A program made the position numbers and the translations under genes. Source: an uncultured Ruminococcus sp. (GTDB lineage Bacteria; Bacillota; Clostridia; Oscillospirales; Ruminococcaceae). Taken from it: a stretch of 29,778 nucleotides of DNA. The notes beneath the pieces were generated by a model. The model was not told the origin of the DNA and made no database searches. It saw nothing but the letters and a program-made list of their open reading frames with translations. The stretch is from assembly GCA_946404705.1 (NCBI GenBank), contig CAMJES010000002.1, forward strand, positions 1 through 29,778, in the 5' to 3' direction. Below, piece by piece: positions 15,295 through 21,673 of the stretch; the stretch's first letter is position 1, and every line of letters starts with the position of its first letter.

Positions 15295-16464
15295 TCACGA
15301 AAAACCGTTGCTTTTGCGCAGAATTCCCTCGTAAAAATCGCAAAGCTCCGCTGCAGATTCCATTGCCCTGCTCTCGGCATGGAGCATTATTCCCTTTCCC
15401 GAGCGGATAGGAGTTACGGATATCTTTCCCAAATCATCATTTATTGTTATTCCTGCGGCAAAATTTTTCTCCATATTGTAGTTTTTACCGTTTTTATACT
15501 CACTGCAAAAGTTTTTTATAAGTTCAATGCAGTTTTCCCTTTCGATCGGGATATAACGGTTAAGTTCGGCATATTCGGGCAGATCGGCGCAAAGTGAAGC
15601 TATATTTTGTCCTGTTTTCTGTATAATTTTTAGTATTTCTACTATAAGGATAATTTTATCATAAAAAAACGTGATCTCAGCCGAATTCGAACGGACGATC
15701 TTTATTTTGAAAGCTTCTGCTATCCTTTCTGCCGAGCCGATAAAATCATTCGGAACAAAAACAGTTTCACCTTCGTTTTTCTCCGAAATAAAGAATTTAA
15801 ACGCAAGCGATATCAGCTTTTCGCACGGGATATATCCCGTGTATTCTGTAAAGGCTGTTACTTTTACACCATCTTCGTTGATATGAAATGAAAGAGTATT
15901 CTCCCCTTTTATATCGGGAAAAAGTTCTGTGCAAAGCTTTCGTATGCGTGAAGATGGGCTGTTAATTATAACAGAATAAGGAAAAGCTTCAAAGCTTATA
16001 TGCGATACCATCGACTTTAGCTTTGCAAAGTAAAGACAGCGCAAGGAGGAAACGTCCCTTATAGTTCCGAAATCAGTATTCTTTGAAACGGGAAGCTCAT
16101 TTAAAAGCTTATCCTCTTCCTCGGCAGTTAAGGAAGCGCCGCCTTTGCGGAAAAATCGGAAAGAAGAGGAAAAAACTGAACTGATGTAAACAATAAGGCA
16201 GGAAGAGTCCGCTCCCGAAATATCAGAGCAGAAGAAAAGCTCGGAAAGTGAAACGTCACCCGTGAAAAAGACGTCCGCGCCGTTTTCAAGCGCACCTGCG
16301 GAGAATGCAAGCGAAAGAGTTTCTGCCGCCGAAGACTCTTTTATTCCAATTATAATTCGCTTTGATAGCATTGCTGCGGAATAGCCGAGCTTTACCGCTT
16401 CTTCTGAGGAGATCGTTCCTTTTGATGAGATTATTCCTTCATCCGAAAAATACAGATCGTGCAT
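15295..16464 (-). CDS. degenerate alpha-D-phosphohexomutase-like protein (predicted pseudoenzyme)
   Basis: The 389-residue protein can be aligned by eye along the whole phosphoglucomutase/phosphomannomutase fold, yet every active-site loop looks lost. 'YFSDEGIISSKGTIS' (5-19) replaces FGTDGIRG. 'YISSVFSSSFRFFRKGGASLT' lies at 93-113 (YISSVFSS then SFRFFRKGG), where the family has the catalytic-serine motif SASHNP..NG.K. 'INEDGVKVTAF' (195-205) replaces the metal loop DGDADR. The sugar loop GEESGH is missing (260-285). The phosphate loop RPSGTEP reads 'TPIRSGKGIMLHAES' (351-365). Length is shorter than the usual ~450-570. GGAGG precedes the ATG. It stands alone between rpmH and dnaA, divergent from dnaA. 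Reading is fluent with no frameshift, so it is a maintained gene rather than debris. Function is unknown; regulatory or scaffolding roles are guesses. Confidence 0.65.
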   Translation of the reverse strand: MHDLYFSDEGIISSKGTISSEEAVKLGYSAAMLSKRIIIGIKESSAAETLSLAFSAGALENGADVFFTGDVSLSELFFCSDISGADSSCLIVYISSVFSSSFRFFRKGGASLTAEEEDKLLNELPVSKNTDFGTIRDVSSLRCLYFAKLKSMVSHISFEAFPYSVIINSPSSRIRKLCTELFPDIKGENTLSFHINEDGVKVTAFTEYTGYIPCEKLISLAFKFFISEKNEGETVFVPNDFIGSAERIAEAFKIKIVRSNSAEITFFYDKIILIVEILKIIQKTGQNIASLCADLPEYAELNRYIPIERENCIELIKNFCSEYKNGKNYNMEKNFAAGITINDDLGKISVTPIRSGKGIMLHAESRAMESAAELCDFYEGILRKSNGFS

Positions 16465-16828
16465 ATAAATACCTCCATTTTATCAGAGGATTGACAGATT
16501 TTTCGGAAATATTCAGAAATTAATGAAAACTATATGTTATGATAATTATAGAATTTACAATTAGTAAATTTATTTTGACAATTTTTTAGGTATACGCTGT
16601 TTATTGCGAAGCAATCGTTTCGCCGTTTTTAGGAATGCTCGAAAATCCGTTACCGAAAGTGTGACGAAAAACGGCAGAAATTTATTTGCCGCGGCAATAT
16701 CAGCGTTCCTTAATATACTATTATTATATGGCGTTTATTTTGTAAAAACCCTTGCAATTTGGTTCAAAATATGCTATAATTTATTAGATTTATTTTTTTC
16801 TAATTTTATCGCAAGGAGTAGGTTTACT
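16465..16828. other. 364-bp divergent intergenic region, pseudoenzyme gene to dnaA
   Basis: It contains the dnaA promoter and leader. I found no DnaA box of the TTTTCCACA type here, so the origin seems to lie only downstream of dnaA. The left half is AT-rich, with a TATAAT on the minus strand near 16546-16551 that could serve the leftward gene but lacks a good -35. Confidence 0.7.
16752..16780 (+). promoter_or_regulatory. promoter of dnaA
   Basis: TTGCAA (16752-16757), a 17-base spacer and TATAAT (16775-16780) preceded by TGC. It ends 48 bases before the dnaA ATG, which excludes the in-frame codons further upstream as starts. Confidence 0.82.
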
Positions 16829-18184
16829 ATGAATTCCTTTGTCGAAGTTTTTGACAAGGTTCTCGACTATTTTCAGTCAAAGGTCAATAACGGAGAATTG
16901 ACGGATGTCGCTTTCAATCTCTGGATAAAAACCCTTAAACCCCTTGATCTTGACGAAAATGTCGCTAAATTTAACGTTCAGTCCGAGTTCCAGAAAGGGA
17001 TAATACTTAAAAATTACAGCACTATGCTTTCCGACGCTTTTATAAATGTTCTCGGATTTCCCGTTGATATTGAAATAATCCCTCTTGACGATGCCGCTTT
17101 GCAGGATGACGAAGAGGAGGAATCACCTCTCGAAAAGCGCCGCGAGCTTGAACAGTCATTCTCCAACGCTGAATATGATTATACCTTCGATACGTTTATT
17201 GTCGGACATTCCAACGAGTTTGCCTACGCCGCAAGCACGACCGTTGCAAAAAATCCCGGAAGCGCATACAACCCCCTTTTCATCCACGGCCCTTCGGGAC
17301 TTGGCAAAACTCACCTTATGACCGCTATCAGCAACGAGATAAAAAAGAACCGCCCCGACACGAACATTATCTATGTTACGGGAGAAACCTTTGCCAACGA
17401 GCTTATCACGGCTATCCAGCAGAAAAAAGACACCTCGCAGTTCCACCAGAAATACCGCAGCGCCGATGTTCTGCTCGTCGATGACGTTCAGTTCATTGCA
17501 GGCAAGGAATCAACGCAGGAAGAATTCTTCCACACCTTCAACGAGCTTCACAAGATCGGAAAGCAGATAGTTCTCACCTCCGACCGTCCGCCGAAGGATA
17601 TCAAGACGCTTGAGGACAGAATCAGAACTCGCTTCGAATGGGGACTTATCGCGGATATTTCCGCTCCTGATTTTGAAACAAGAGTTGCTATCGTCCGCAG
17701 AAAGGCTGAGCTTCTTAACCTCAATCTTTCCGATGATGTTGCAAACTATATTGCGGACAAGCTTAAATCGAATATCCGTCAGCTTGAAGGCTGTGTAAAG
17801 AAGATGAAGGCTTCGATGCATCTTGTCGGAACTCCGCCGACTATCGCGCAGGCTCAAAGCACAGTCCGTGAGATACTTTCCGACGACGGCCCCTCGCCTA
17901 TCACTATCGACAGAGTGCTTTCCCACGTTGGCGAGGTTTACGGAGTTACTCCCGAAGAGATACTTTCAAACAAGCGCACATCAAAAATTTCGCTTGCCCG
18001 AAAGGTCAGCGCTTACATCATAAAGGAAACGACATCTTTAAGCTACAAGTCGATAGGTCTTGACATAGGCGGAAGAGATCACTCCACTATTATGTATTAT
18101 TATGAAGAGATAACAAATTCAATGGAAAAGGATCCTCACCTTAAGGAAACTATTGAAGACATTATAAACAATCTCAAAAACTGA
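16829..18184 (+). CDS. dnaA: chromosomal replication initiator DnaA
   Basis: The 451-residue AAA+ initiator binds DnaA boxes and melts the origin. Domain I is at about 1-85, and a very short acidic linker (DDEEEESPLEKR, about 93-105) serves as domain II. Domain III has Walker A 'HGPSGLGKTH' (153-162), Walker B 'VLLVDDVQFI' near 217 and sensor 1 'IVLTSDRPP' near 250. Domain IV has the box-binding signature 'GGRDHSTIMYYYEEI' near 415. The ATG is chosen because AAGGAG is correctly placed and the promoter lies inside the longer open frame. The Walker A has PS where Bacillus has GV, still compatible with ATP binding. Downstream is the origin. Confidence 0.97.
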   Translation: MNSFVEVFDKVLDYFQSKVNNGELTDVAFNLWIKTLKPLDLDENVAKFNVQSEFQKGIILKNYSTMLSDAFINVLGFPVDIEIIPLDDAALQDDEEEESPLEKRRELEQSFSNAEYDYTFDTFIVGHSNEFAYAASTTVAKNPGSAYNPLFIHGPSGLGKTHLMTAISNEIKKNRPDTNIIYVTGETFANELITAIQQKKDTSQFHQKYRSADVLLVDDVQFIAGKESTQEEFFHTFNELHKIGKQIVLTSDRPPKDIKTLEDRIRTRFEWGLIADISAPDFETRVAIVRRKAELLNLNLSDDVANYIADKLKSNIRQLEGCVKKMKASMHLVGTPPTIAQAQSTVREILSDDGPSPITIDRVLSHVGEVYGVTPEEILSNKRTSKISLARKVSAYIIKETTSLSYKSIGLDIGGRDHSTIMYYYEEITNSMEKDPHLKETIEDIINNLKN

Positions 18185-18242
18185 CATATTATTCCATAAA
18201 TTGTCAATTACAAATTGTTTAATTTAAAAGTTTTCAACAGGG

Positions 18243-18263
18243 TGTGGAAAGATATGTGGAAAA
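18243..18263 (-). promoter_or_regulatory. two DnaA boxes close to dnaA
   Basis: Plus-strand TGTGGAAAG (18243-18251) and TGTGGAAAA (18255-18263) are the complements of CTTTCCACA and TTTTCCACA, one and one mismatch from TTATCCACA-type boxes. They repeat with a 12-base period. Confidence 0.7.
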
Positions 18264-18379
18264 CTTTAATTAAGGTTTATTCTTGCTATTTTGGCAGATT
18301 ACAAAACGTATAATCATGGTTTTTAACATAGTTTTCACCGAATCACAGATTTTCAACCGAAAATTTAACTTTTTTTCCC

Positions 18380-18388
18380 CTTTCCACT
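18380..18388 (+). promoter_or_regulatory. weak DnaA-box-like nonamer
   Basis: CTTTCCACT differs from the better boxes at its last base. It may be a low-affinity site. Confidence 0.35.
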
Positions 18389-18421
18389 AACATTTTTCCC
18401 CTAAGTTTTGAAGCTTTTGAG

Positions 18422-18430
18422 GTTTCCACA
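18422..18430 (+). promoter_or_regulatory. DnaA box
   Basis: GTTTCCACA keeps the TTCCACA core, in the orientation of the unwinding-proximal box. Confidence 0.55.
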
Positions 18431-18517
18431 AATTGAGGATATTTTCAACGTGTTGGGTGTTAAGAAATTTAAGGCGGAATTTCCTTATATTTTTATGATA
18501 AGTAAAGGTTTTCCCTA

Positions 18518-18583
18518 TTTTCCACACCCCCTACTGCTACTGCTGTTAAATAAATATATATATTATTTTATTTTATAAAAATA
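18518..18583 (+). promoter_or_regulatory. basal unwinding module: DnaA box, C-tract, DnaA trios, AT-rich element
   Basis: The box TTTTCCACA (18518-18526) is followed by a run of Cs (to 18531) and then CTA CTG CTA CTG CTG TTA (18531-18548). On the other strand these are 3'-GAT/GAC/AAT-type trios. An AT-only stretch follows. This is the order described for the Bacillus subtilis unwinding site. The alternating GAC triplets depart from the described GAT consensus at the third position. Confidence 0.75.
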
Positions 18584-18768
18584 CAAAAACTTTTTTCCGG
18601 TTTTAAAGATAGTTTTCCGCATACCAAATGAAACGCTGAGATTGATAAAGCAAATTGCTTCTGCTGTTTTTCAAAATGTTCTCGAAAGAGTAAAATCTTA
18701 CATTAAAAAAACAGAGAAACAAAAGCCGAGATTTTATCAGAGTATACCTAAAAAAACATAACACAAGA

Positions 18769-18798
18769 GAGGAGGACTCATGCTTTTTTCGAAGCATG
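18769..18798 (+). promoter_or_regulatory. dnaN Shine-Dalgarno followed by stem-loop
   Basis: GAGGAGG (18769-18775) is the only good ribosome site upstream of dnaN but is 32 bases from its ATG. Between them lies a perfect 7-bp stem CATGCTT/AAGCATG (18779-18785 with 18792-18798). If folded, the effective spacing falls to about 12 bases. Confidence 0.6.
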
Positions 18799-18839
18799 GT
18801 CAGATATATGAAATTTACCTGCATTCAGAGCGAGCTTAA
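18780..18839 (+). other. possible 19-codon leader ORF overlapping dnaN start
   Basis: An ATG lies four bases after the strong GAGGAGG and opens 19 codons (MLFSKHGQIYEIYLHSERA) that end inside dnaN in another frame. Either it is a translated leader coupled to dnaN, or the hairpin hides its start codon. There is no homology evidence. Confidence 0.35.
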
Positions 18840-19917
18840 TGAGGCTCTTAATAATGTAGTCCGTGCAGTTCCGCAGAAATCTACAATTACGGCTCTTACG
18901 GGAATAAAGGTTTCCGTCAACAGAAACGTTTTGGAGCTTACCGGCTACGACCTTGAAATGGGAATTCAGACCAAAATAAATATAGTATCGGATGATATGG
19001 GCGAATTTGTTTTTGACGCTCGTCTTCTCTGCGAGATCGTCCGCAAGATGCCCTCGGAAGAGATAATGTTTGAGATAAGCGACAATCTTTCCGCTACTAT
19101 AAAAAGCGCTAACGCCGAATACAAGATACTTGCAATGTCGGCGGATGAATACCCTACCCTGCCGAGCTATGATACGGGCGATGATTTCACCCTTTCTCAG
19201 CCGCTTCTCAAAAATATGATTAACCAGACGATTTTCGCCGTTGCCGTTAACGACAACAAGCCTATCCTTACCGGCGAGCTTTTCGATATTTCCGACCATA
19301 ATTTTAATCTTGCCGCTATTGACGGTTTCCGACTTGCGGTAAGAACCGAAAAGATAGAAACGGACAACCACTATCACTTTGTTGTAAAGGCTCGCTCGCT
19401 TTCCGAGGTTTCAAAGCTTTTAAAGGATGATGACAATGAAAAGGTAATTCTTCACGTTTCAAGAAAGCATATCATATTTGAAATTAACGGTTATATGGTT
19501 ATTTCAAGACTGCTTGAGGGAGAGTTCCACAACTACAAGGCTTCTATCCCACAGTCGCACTCTACCGAGATAATAATTAACACAAAAGACCTTATTCAGA
19601 GCCTTGAAAGATGTATGCTTCTTATAAATGATAAGAATAAAGCACCCGTAAGATGTATTTTTAATGACGGAATGGTCAAAATTACCTGCAGTACGGGAAT
19701 GGGCAAATTAAATGATGAATTTCCTATCGACCTTACCGGTTCAATGGTGGAGATAGGCTTCAACTGCCGCTATCTGCTTGATGCACTCAAGGCTACCGAA
19801 TCGGACAAGATAAGAATGCAGCTTTCGGGCGGAATTTCCCCGATGAAGCTTCTTCCTATGGAGGGCGACGCTTTCACGTTCCTTGTTCTTCCTCAGAGAT
19901 TAAGGACGGAAAGCTGA
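18808..19917 (+). CDS. dnaN: DNA polymerase III beta subunit (sliding clamp)
   Basis: The 369-residue clamp encircles DNA and holds the polymerase and many partners. The beginning 'MKFTCIQSELNEALNNVVRAV' and three repeated beta-clamp domains of about 120 residues each (second near 'ALLKNMINQTIFAV', third near 'IIINTKDLIQSLERCML') are typical. The C-terminus 'MLLPQRLR'-like 'FLVLPQRLRTES' shows the P-x-R end of clamps. I chose ATG 18808 because family members begin at this point; an in-frame ATG at 18796 adds four residues. Neither is at normal distance from the strong ribosome site. It heads the dnaN-recF-gyrA cluster. Confidence 0.95.
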   Translation: MKFTCIQSELNEALNNVVRAVPQKSTITALTGIKVSVNRNVLELTGYDLEMGIQTKINIVSDDMGEFVFDARLLCEIVRKMPSEEIMFEISDNLSATIKSANAEYKILAMSADEYPTLPSYDTGDDFTLSQPLLKNMINQTIFAVAVNDNKPILTGELFDISDHNFNLAAIDGFRLAVRTEKIETDNHYHFVVKARSLSEVSKLLKDDDNEKVILHVSRKHIIFEINGYMVISRLLEGEFHNYKASIPQSHSTEIIINTKDLIQSLERCMLLINDKNKAPVRCIFNDGMVKITCSTGMGKLNDEFPIDLTGSMVEIGFNCRYLLDALKATESDKIRMQLSGGISPMKLLPMEGDAFTFLVLPQRLRTES

Positions 19918-19965
19918 ACATAAAAGTATATCATAAAATTGCAGTAAAGGAGAATGATCGGAACT

Positions 19966-20175
19966 ATGGATAACAATGTTAATATTACGACCGAATATAT
20001 AAAGCTTGATCAGCTTCTGAAATTTTCCGGCGCTGTTGCAATAGGATCGGACGCTAAGGAGCTTATCCTCAGCGGAAAGGTCATGGTCAACGGTCAGCCT
20101 TGTCTTGTTCGAGGAAAAAAAATATACAGCGGTGATGTTGTTACCGTTAACGGCAACGAGATAACCGTTCACTAA
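19966..20175 (+). CDS. S4-domain RNA-binding protein (YaaA/RlbA-like)
   Basis: This 69-residue protein is essentially one S4 RNA-binding domain: 'TTEYIKLDQLLKFSGAV' then 'KELILSGKVMVNGQPCLVRGKKIYSGDVV' (KELILSGKVMVNGQ and RGKKIYSGDVV). In Bacillus the homologue YaaA lies at the same place between dnaN and recF and is implicated in 50S subunit assembly. The start is uncertain. ATG 19966 is 13 bases after AAGGAG; ATG 19954, in frame, is only one base after it. I use the former, which matches the family length. Confidence 0.88.
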   Translation: MDNNVNITTEYIKLDQLLKFSGAVAIGSDAKELILSGKVMVNGQPCLVRGKKIYSGDVVTVNGNEITVH

Positions 20176-20211
20176 TATACTAATCGTAATATACACCTAT
20201 TTTTATTCGGA

Positions 20212-20253
20212 AAGGAGTTAATTCTTCCGTTTGGAAGAATAGTCGTAACTATT
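20212..20253 (+). promoter_or_regulatory. recF Shine-Dalgarno followed by stem-loops
   Basis: AAGGAG (20212-20217) is 36 bases from the TTG start of recF. In between are a perfect 8-bp stem ATTCTTCC/GGAAGAAT with a four-base loop (20221-20240) and a perfect 6-bp stem AATAGT/ACTATT (20238-20253), which share three bases and therefore compete. With both structures stacked, the ribosome site would come within a few bases of the start. Confidence 0.6.
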
Positions 20254-21372
20254 TTGATTATTGATCGAATATGTGCTGACGGATATAAAAATCTTTCCGG
20301 AGTTGATATTGAACCCGACAAGAGAATGAACATCTTCTGCGGAGATAATGCGCAGGGAAAAACCAATCTTATCGAGGCGGTATGGCTTTGCTCGGGCTGC
20401 CGTTCGTTCCGCGGTTCAAGGGAAAAGGAGTTCATCGGCTTTGACAAGGATTTCGCCGATGTAAGGCTGACCTTTACCGATGAAACGCGGCGGCAGGAAA
20501 TTCGCTTTGCGGCGAAAAAGGGTGAAGTTAAAGAAAAGCTTGTAACATTAAACGGAGTAAAACTGCCCTTGATGTCGAAGCTTTTCGGAAGCTTTCAATG
20601 TGTTGTTTTTACCCCCGATGACCTTAACCTTGCAAAGGGTGCGCCCGACAACAGGAGAAGCTTTATAGACCTTTCGATATCGCAGATAAAAGGCTCGTAT
20701 GTGAGTGCGCTTAACACCTACAACAACGTGCTTTTGCAGAGGAACGCTTTGCTAAAGAGCTTTTCAAAGGGAAATTCCGATATTGAAGCAATAAGCGTAT
20801 GGGACGAGCAGCTTGCAAAGGCAGGGGCTTATATATCGGTTATACGAAATACTTATTGTAATATGCTTAATAATTATACAAGCAGTTTATACAATAAGCT
20901 TGCATCGGGCAAGGAGAAGCTTGAACTTTACTATCAGTCTACCATATATCCCGACCTTAACGGCAAAACGGAATATGAGGGAGAACTGAAAGAAATATAT
21001 TTAGATAAGCTTAAAAAGAATGTAAACGAGGATATCCGCGCAGGATTTACGACAACAGGCGTTCACAGGGATGATATAGTAACGCTGATTGACGGTCAGC
21101 CGGCGAGATATCTCGGTTCACAGGGACAGTCAAGGTCTATCGCAATTGTCTTTAAGCTTGCTCAGGCGGAGATACTTAAGTCGGAAAAGGGAGAATATCC
21201 CGTTATGCTTCTCGATGATGTTATGTCCGAGCTGGACGGCGGACGTCAGCGGTTTATCCTTAACTCGATAGAAAATATGCAGGTGCTTGTTACCTGCTGT
21301 GACGAACGTTTTCTTTCCGATATGACGGGGGGAAAGGTTTTTCACGTTAATAAAGGCAGTATCTGCCGATAG
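20254..21372 (+). CDS. recF: DNA replication and repair protein RecF
   Basis: The 372-residue SMC-like ATPase helps load RecA at gaps. It has Walker A 'GDNAQGKTN' (30-38), the ABC signature 'LGSQGQSRSIAIVFKLAQ' near 285-305 and Walker B 'PVMLLDDVMSELD' near 318-330. The N-terminus 'MIIDRICADGYKNL' aligns with RecF starts such as M.I..L.L..FRN, which fixes the start at TTG 20254. There is no ribosome site at normal distance, only AAGGAG beyond a hairpin. remB follows in ten bases. Confidence 0.94.
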   Translation: MIIDRICADGYKNLSGVDIEPDKRMNIFCGDNAQGKTNLIEAVWLCSGCRSFRGSREKEFIGFDKDFADVRLTFTDETRRQEIRFAAKKGEVKEKLVTLNGVKLPLMSKLFGSFQCVVFTPDDLNLAKGAPDNRRSFIDLSISQIKGSYVSALNTYNNVLLQRNALLKSFSKGNSDIEAISVWDEQLAKAGAYISVIRNTYCNMLNNYTSSLYNKLASGKEKLELYYQSTIYPDLNGKTEYEGELKEIYLDKLKKNVNEDIRAGFTTTGVHRDDIVTLIDGQPARYLGSQGQSRSIAIVFKLAQAEILKSEKGEYPVMLLDDVMSELDGGRQRFILNSIENMQVLVTCCDERFLSDMTGGKVFHVNKGSICR

Positions 21373-21382
21373 GAGAGGATAT

Positions 21383-21673
21383 ATGTATCTGCACTTGGGA
21401 GAAGATACAGTCGTATGCGACAAGGATATAATAGGTATCTTTGACATTGAAAATACGTCCGTAAGCAAGCACACAAAGGATTTTCTCAACGCTGCCGGAA
21501 AGGGCAGCAAAACGTTCAATGTTTCCTACGAAATGCCGAAATCCTTTGTTATATGCTGTGATAAAAAGGGAAAAGAAACAGTTTATATTTCACAGATATC
21601 CGCCTCAACGCTCAGAAAGAGGTCGGAAAGCGACATTTCGGTCGCAAATGAAAGGTGGTCAAACAATGGCTGA
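21383..21673 (+). CDS. remB: RemB-like regulator (YaaB, DUF370)
   Basis: The 96-residue protein begins 'MYLHLGEDTVVCDKDIIGIF', followed by 'DIENTSVSKHTKDFL' and 'EMPKSFVICC...VYISQIS', the conserved blocks of the DUF370 family between recF and gyrB in Firmicutes. In Bacillus, RemB/YaaB is linked to biofilm matrix control alongside RemA; its own biochemical role is less clear. AGGAGAGG lies just before the ATG. Its last eight bases overlap the start of gyrB, so they are translationally coupled. Confidence 0.88.
   Translation: MYLHLGEDTVVCDKDIIGIFDIENTSVSKHTKDFLNAAGKGSKTFNVSYEMPKSFVICCDKKGKETVYISQISASTLRKRSESDISVANERWSNNG

Larger units (their letters stand above)
18185..18807. other. oriC: replication origin oriC (dnaA-dnaN intergenic)
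   Basis: The ~620-bp gap holds at least four DnaA-box-like nonamers, a C-tract followed by CTA/CTG triplets, and an uninterrupted AT-rich stretch (18546-18583). The arrangement of boxes, then trios, then AT-rich DNA matches the Bacillus unwinding region. The last ~200 bases before dnaN are featureless AT-rich sequence where I could not identify a convincing dnaN promoter. Confidence 0.88.

Noticed and set aside
16604..16828. 75-codon upstream extension of dnaA
   Set aside because: The dnaA promoter lies within it and AAGGAG points to the ATG at 16829.
18778..19377. 199-codon minus-strand frame over dnaN
   Set aside because: Antisense to dnaN, with no recognisable motif or independent ribosome site.
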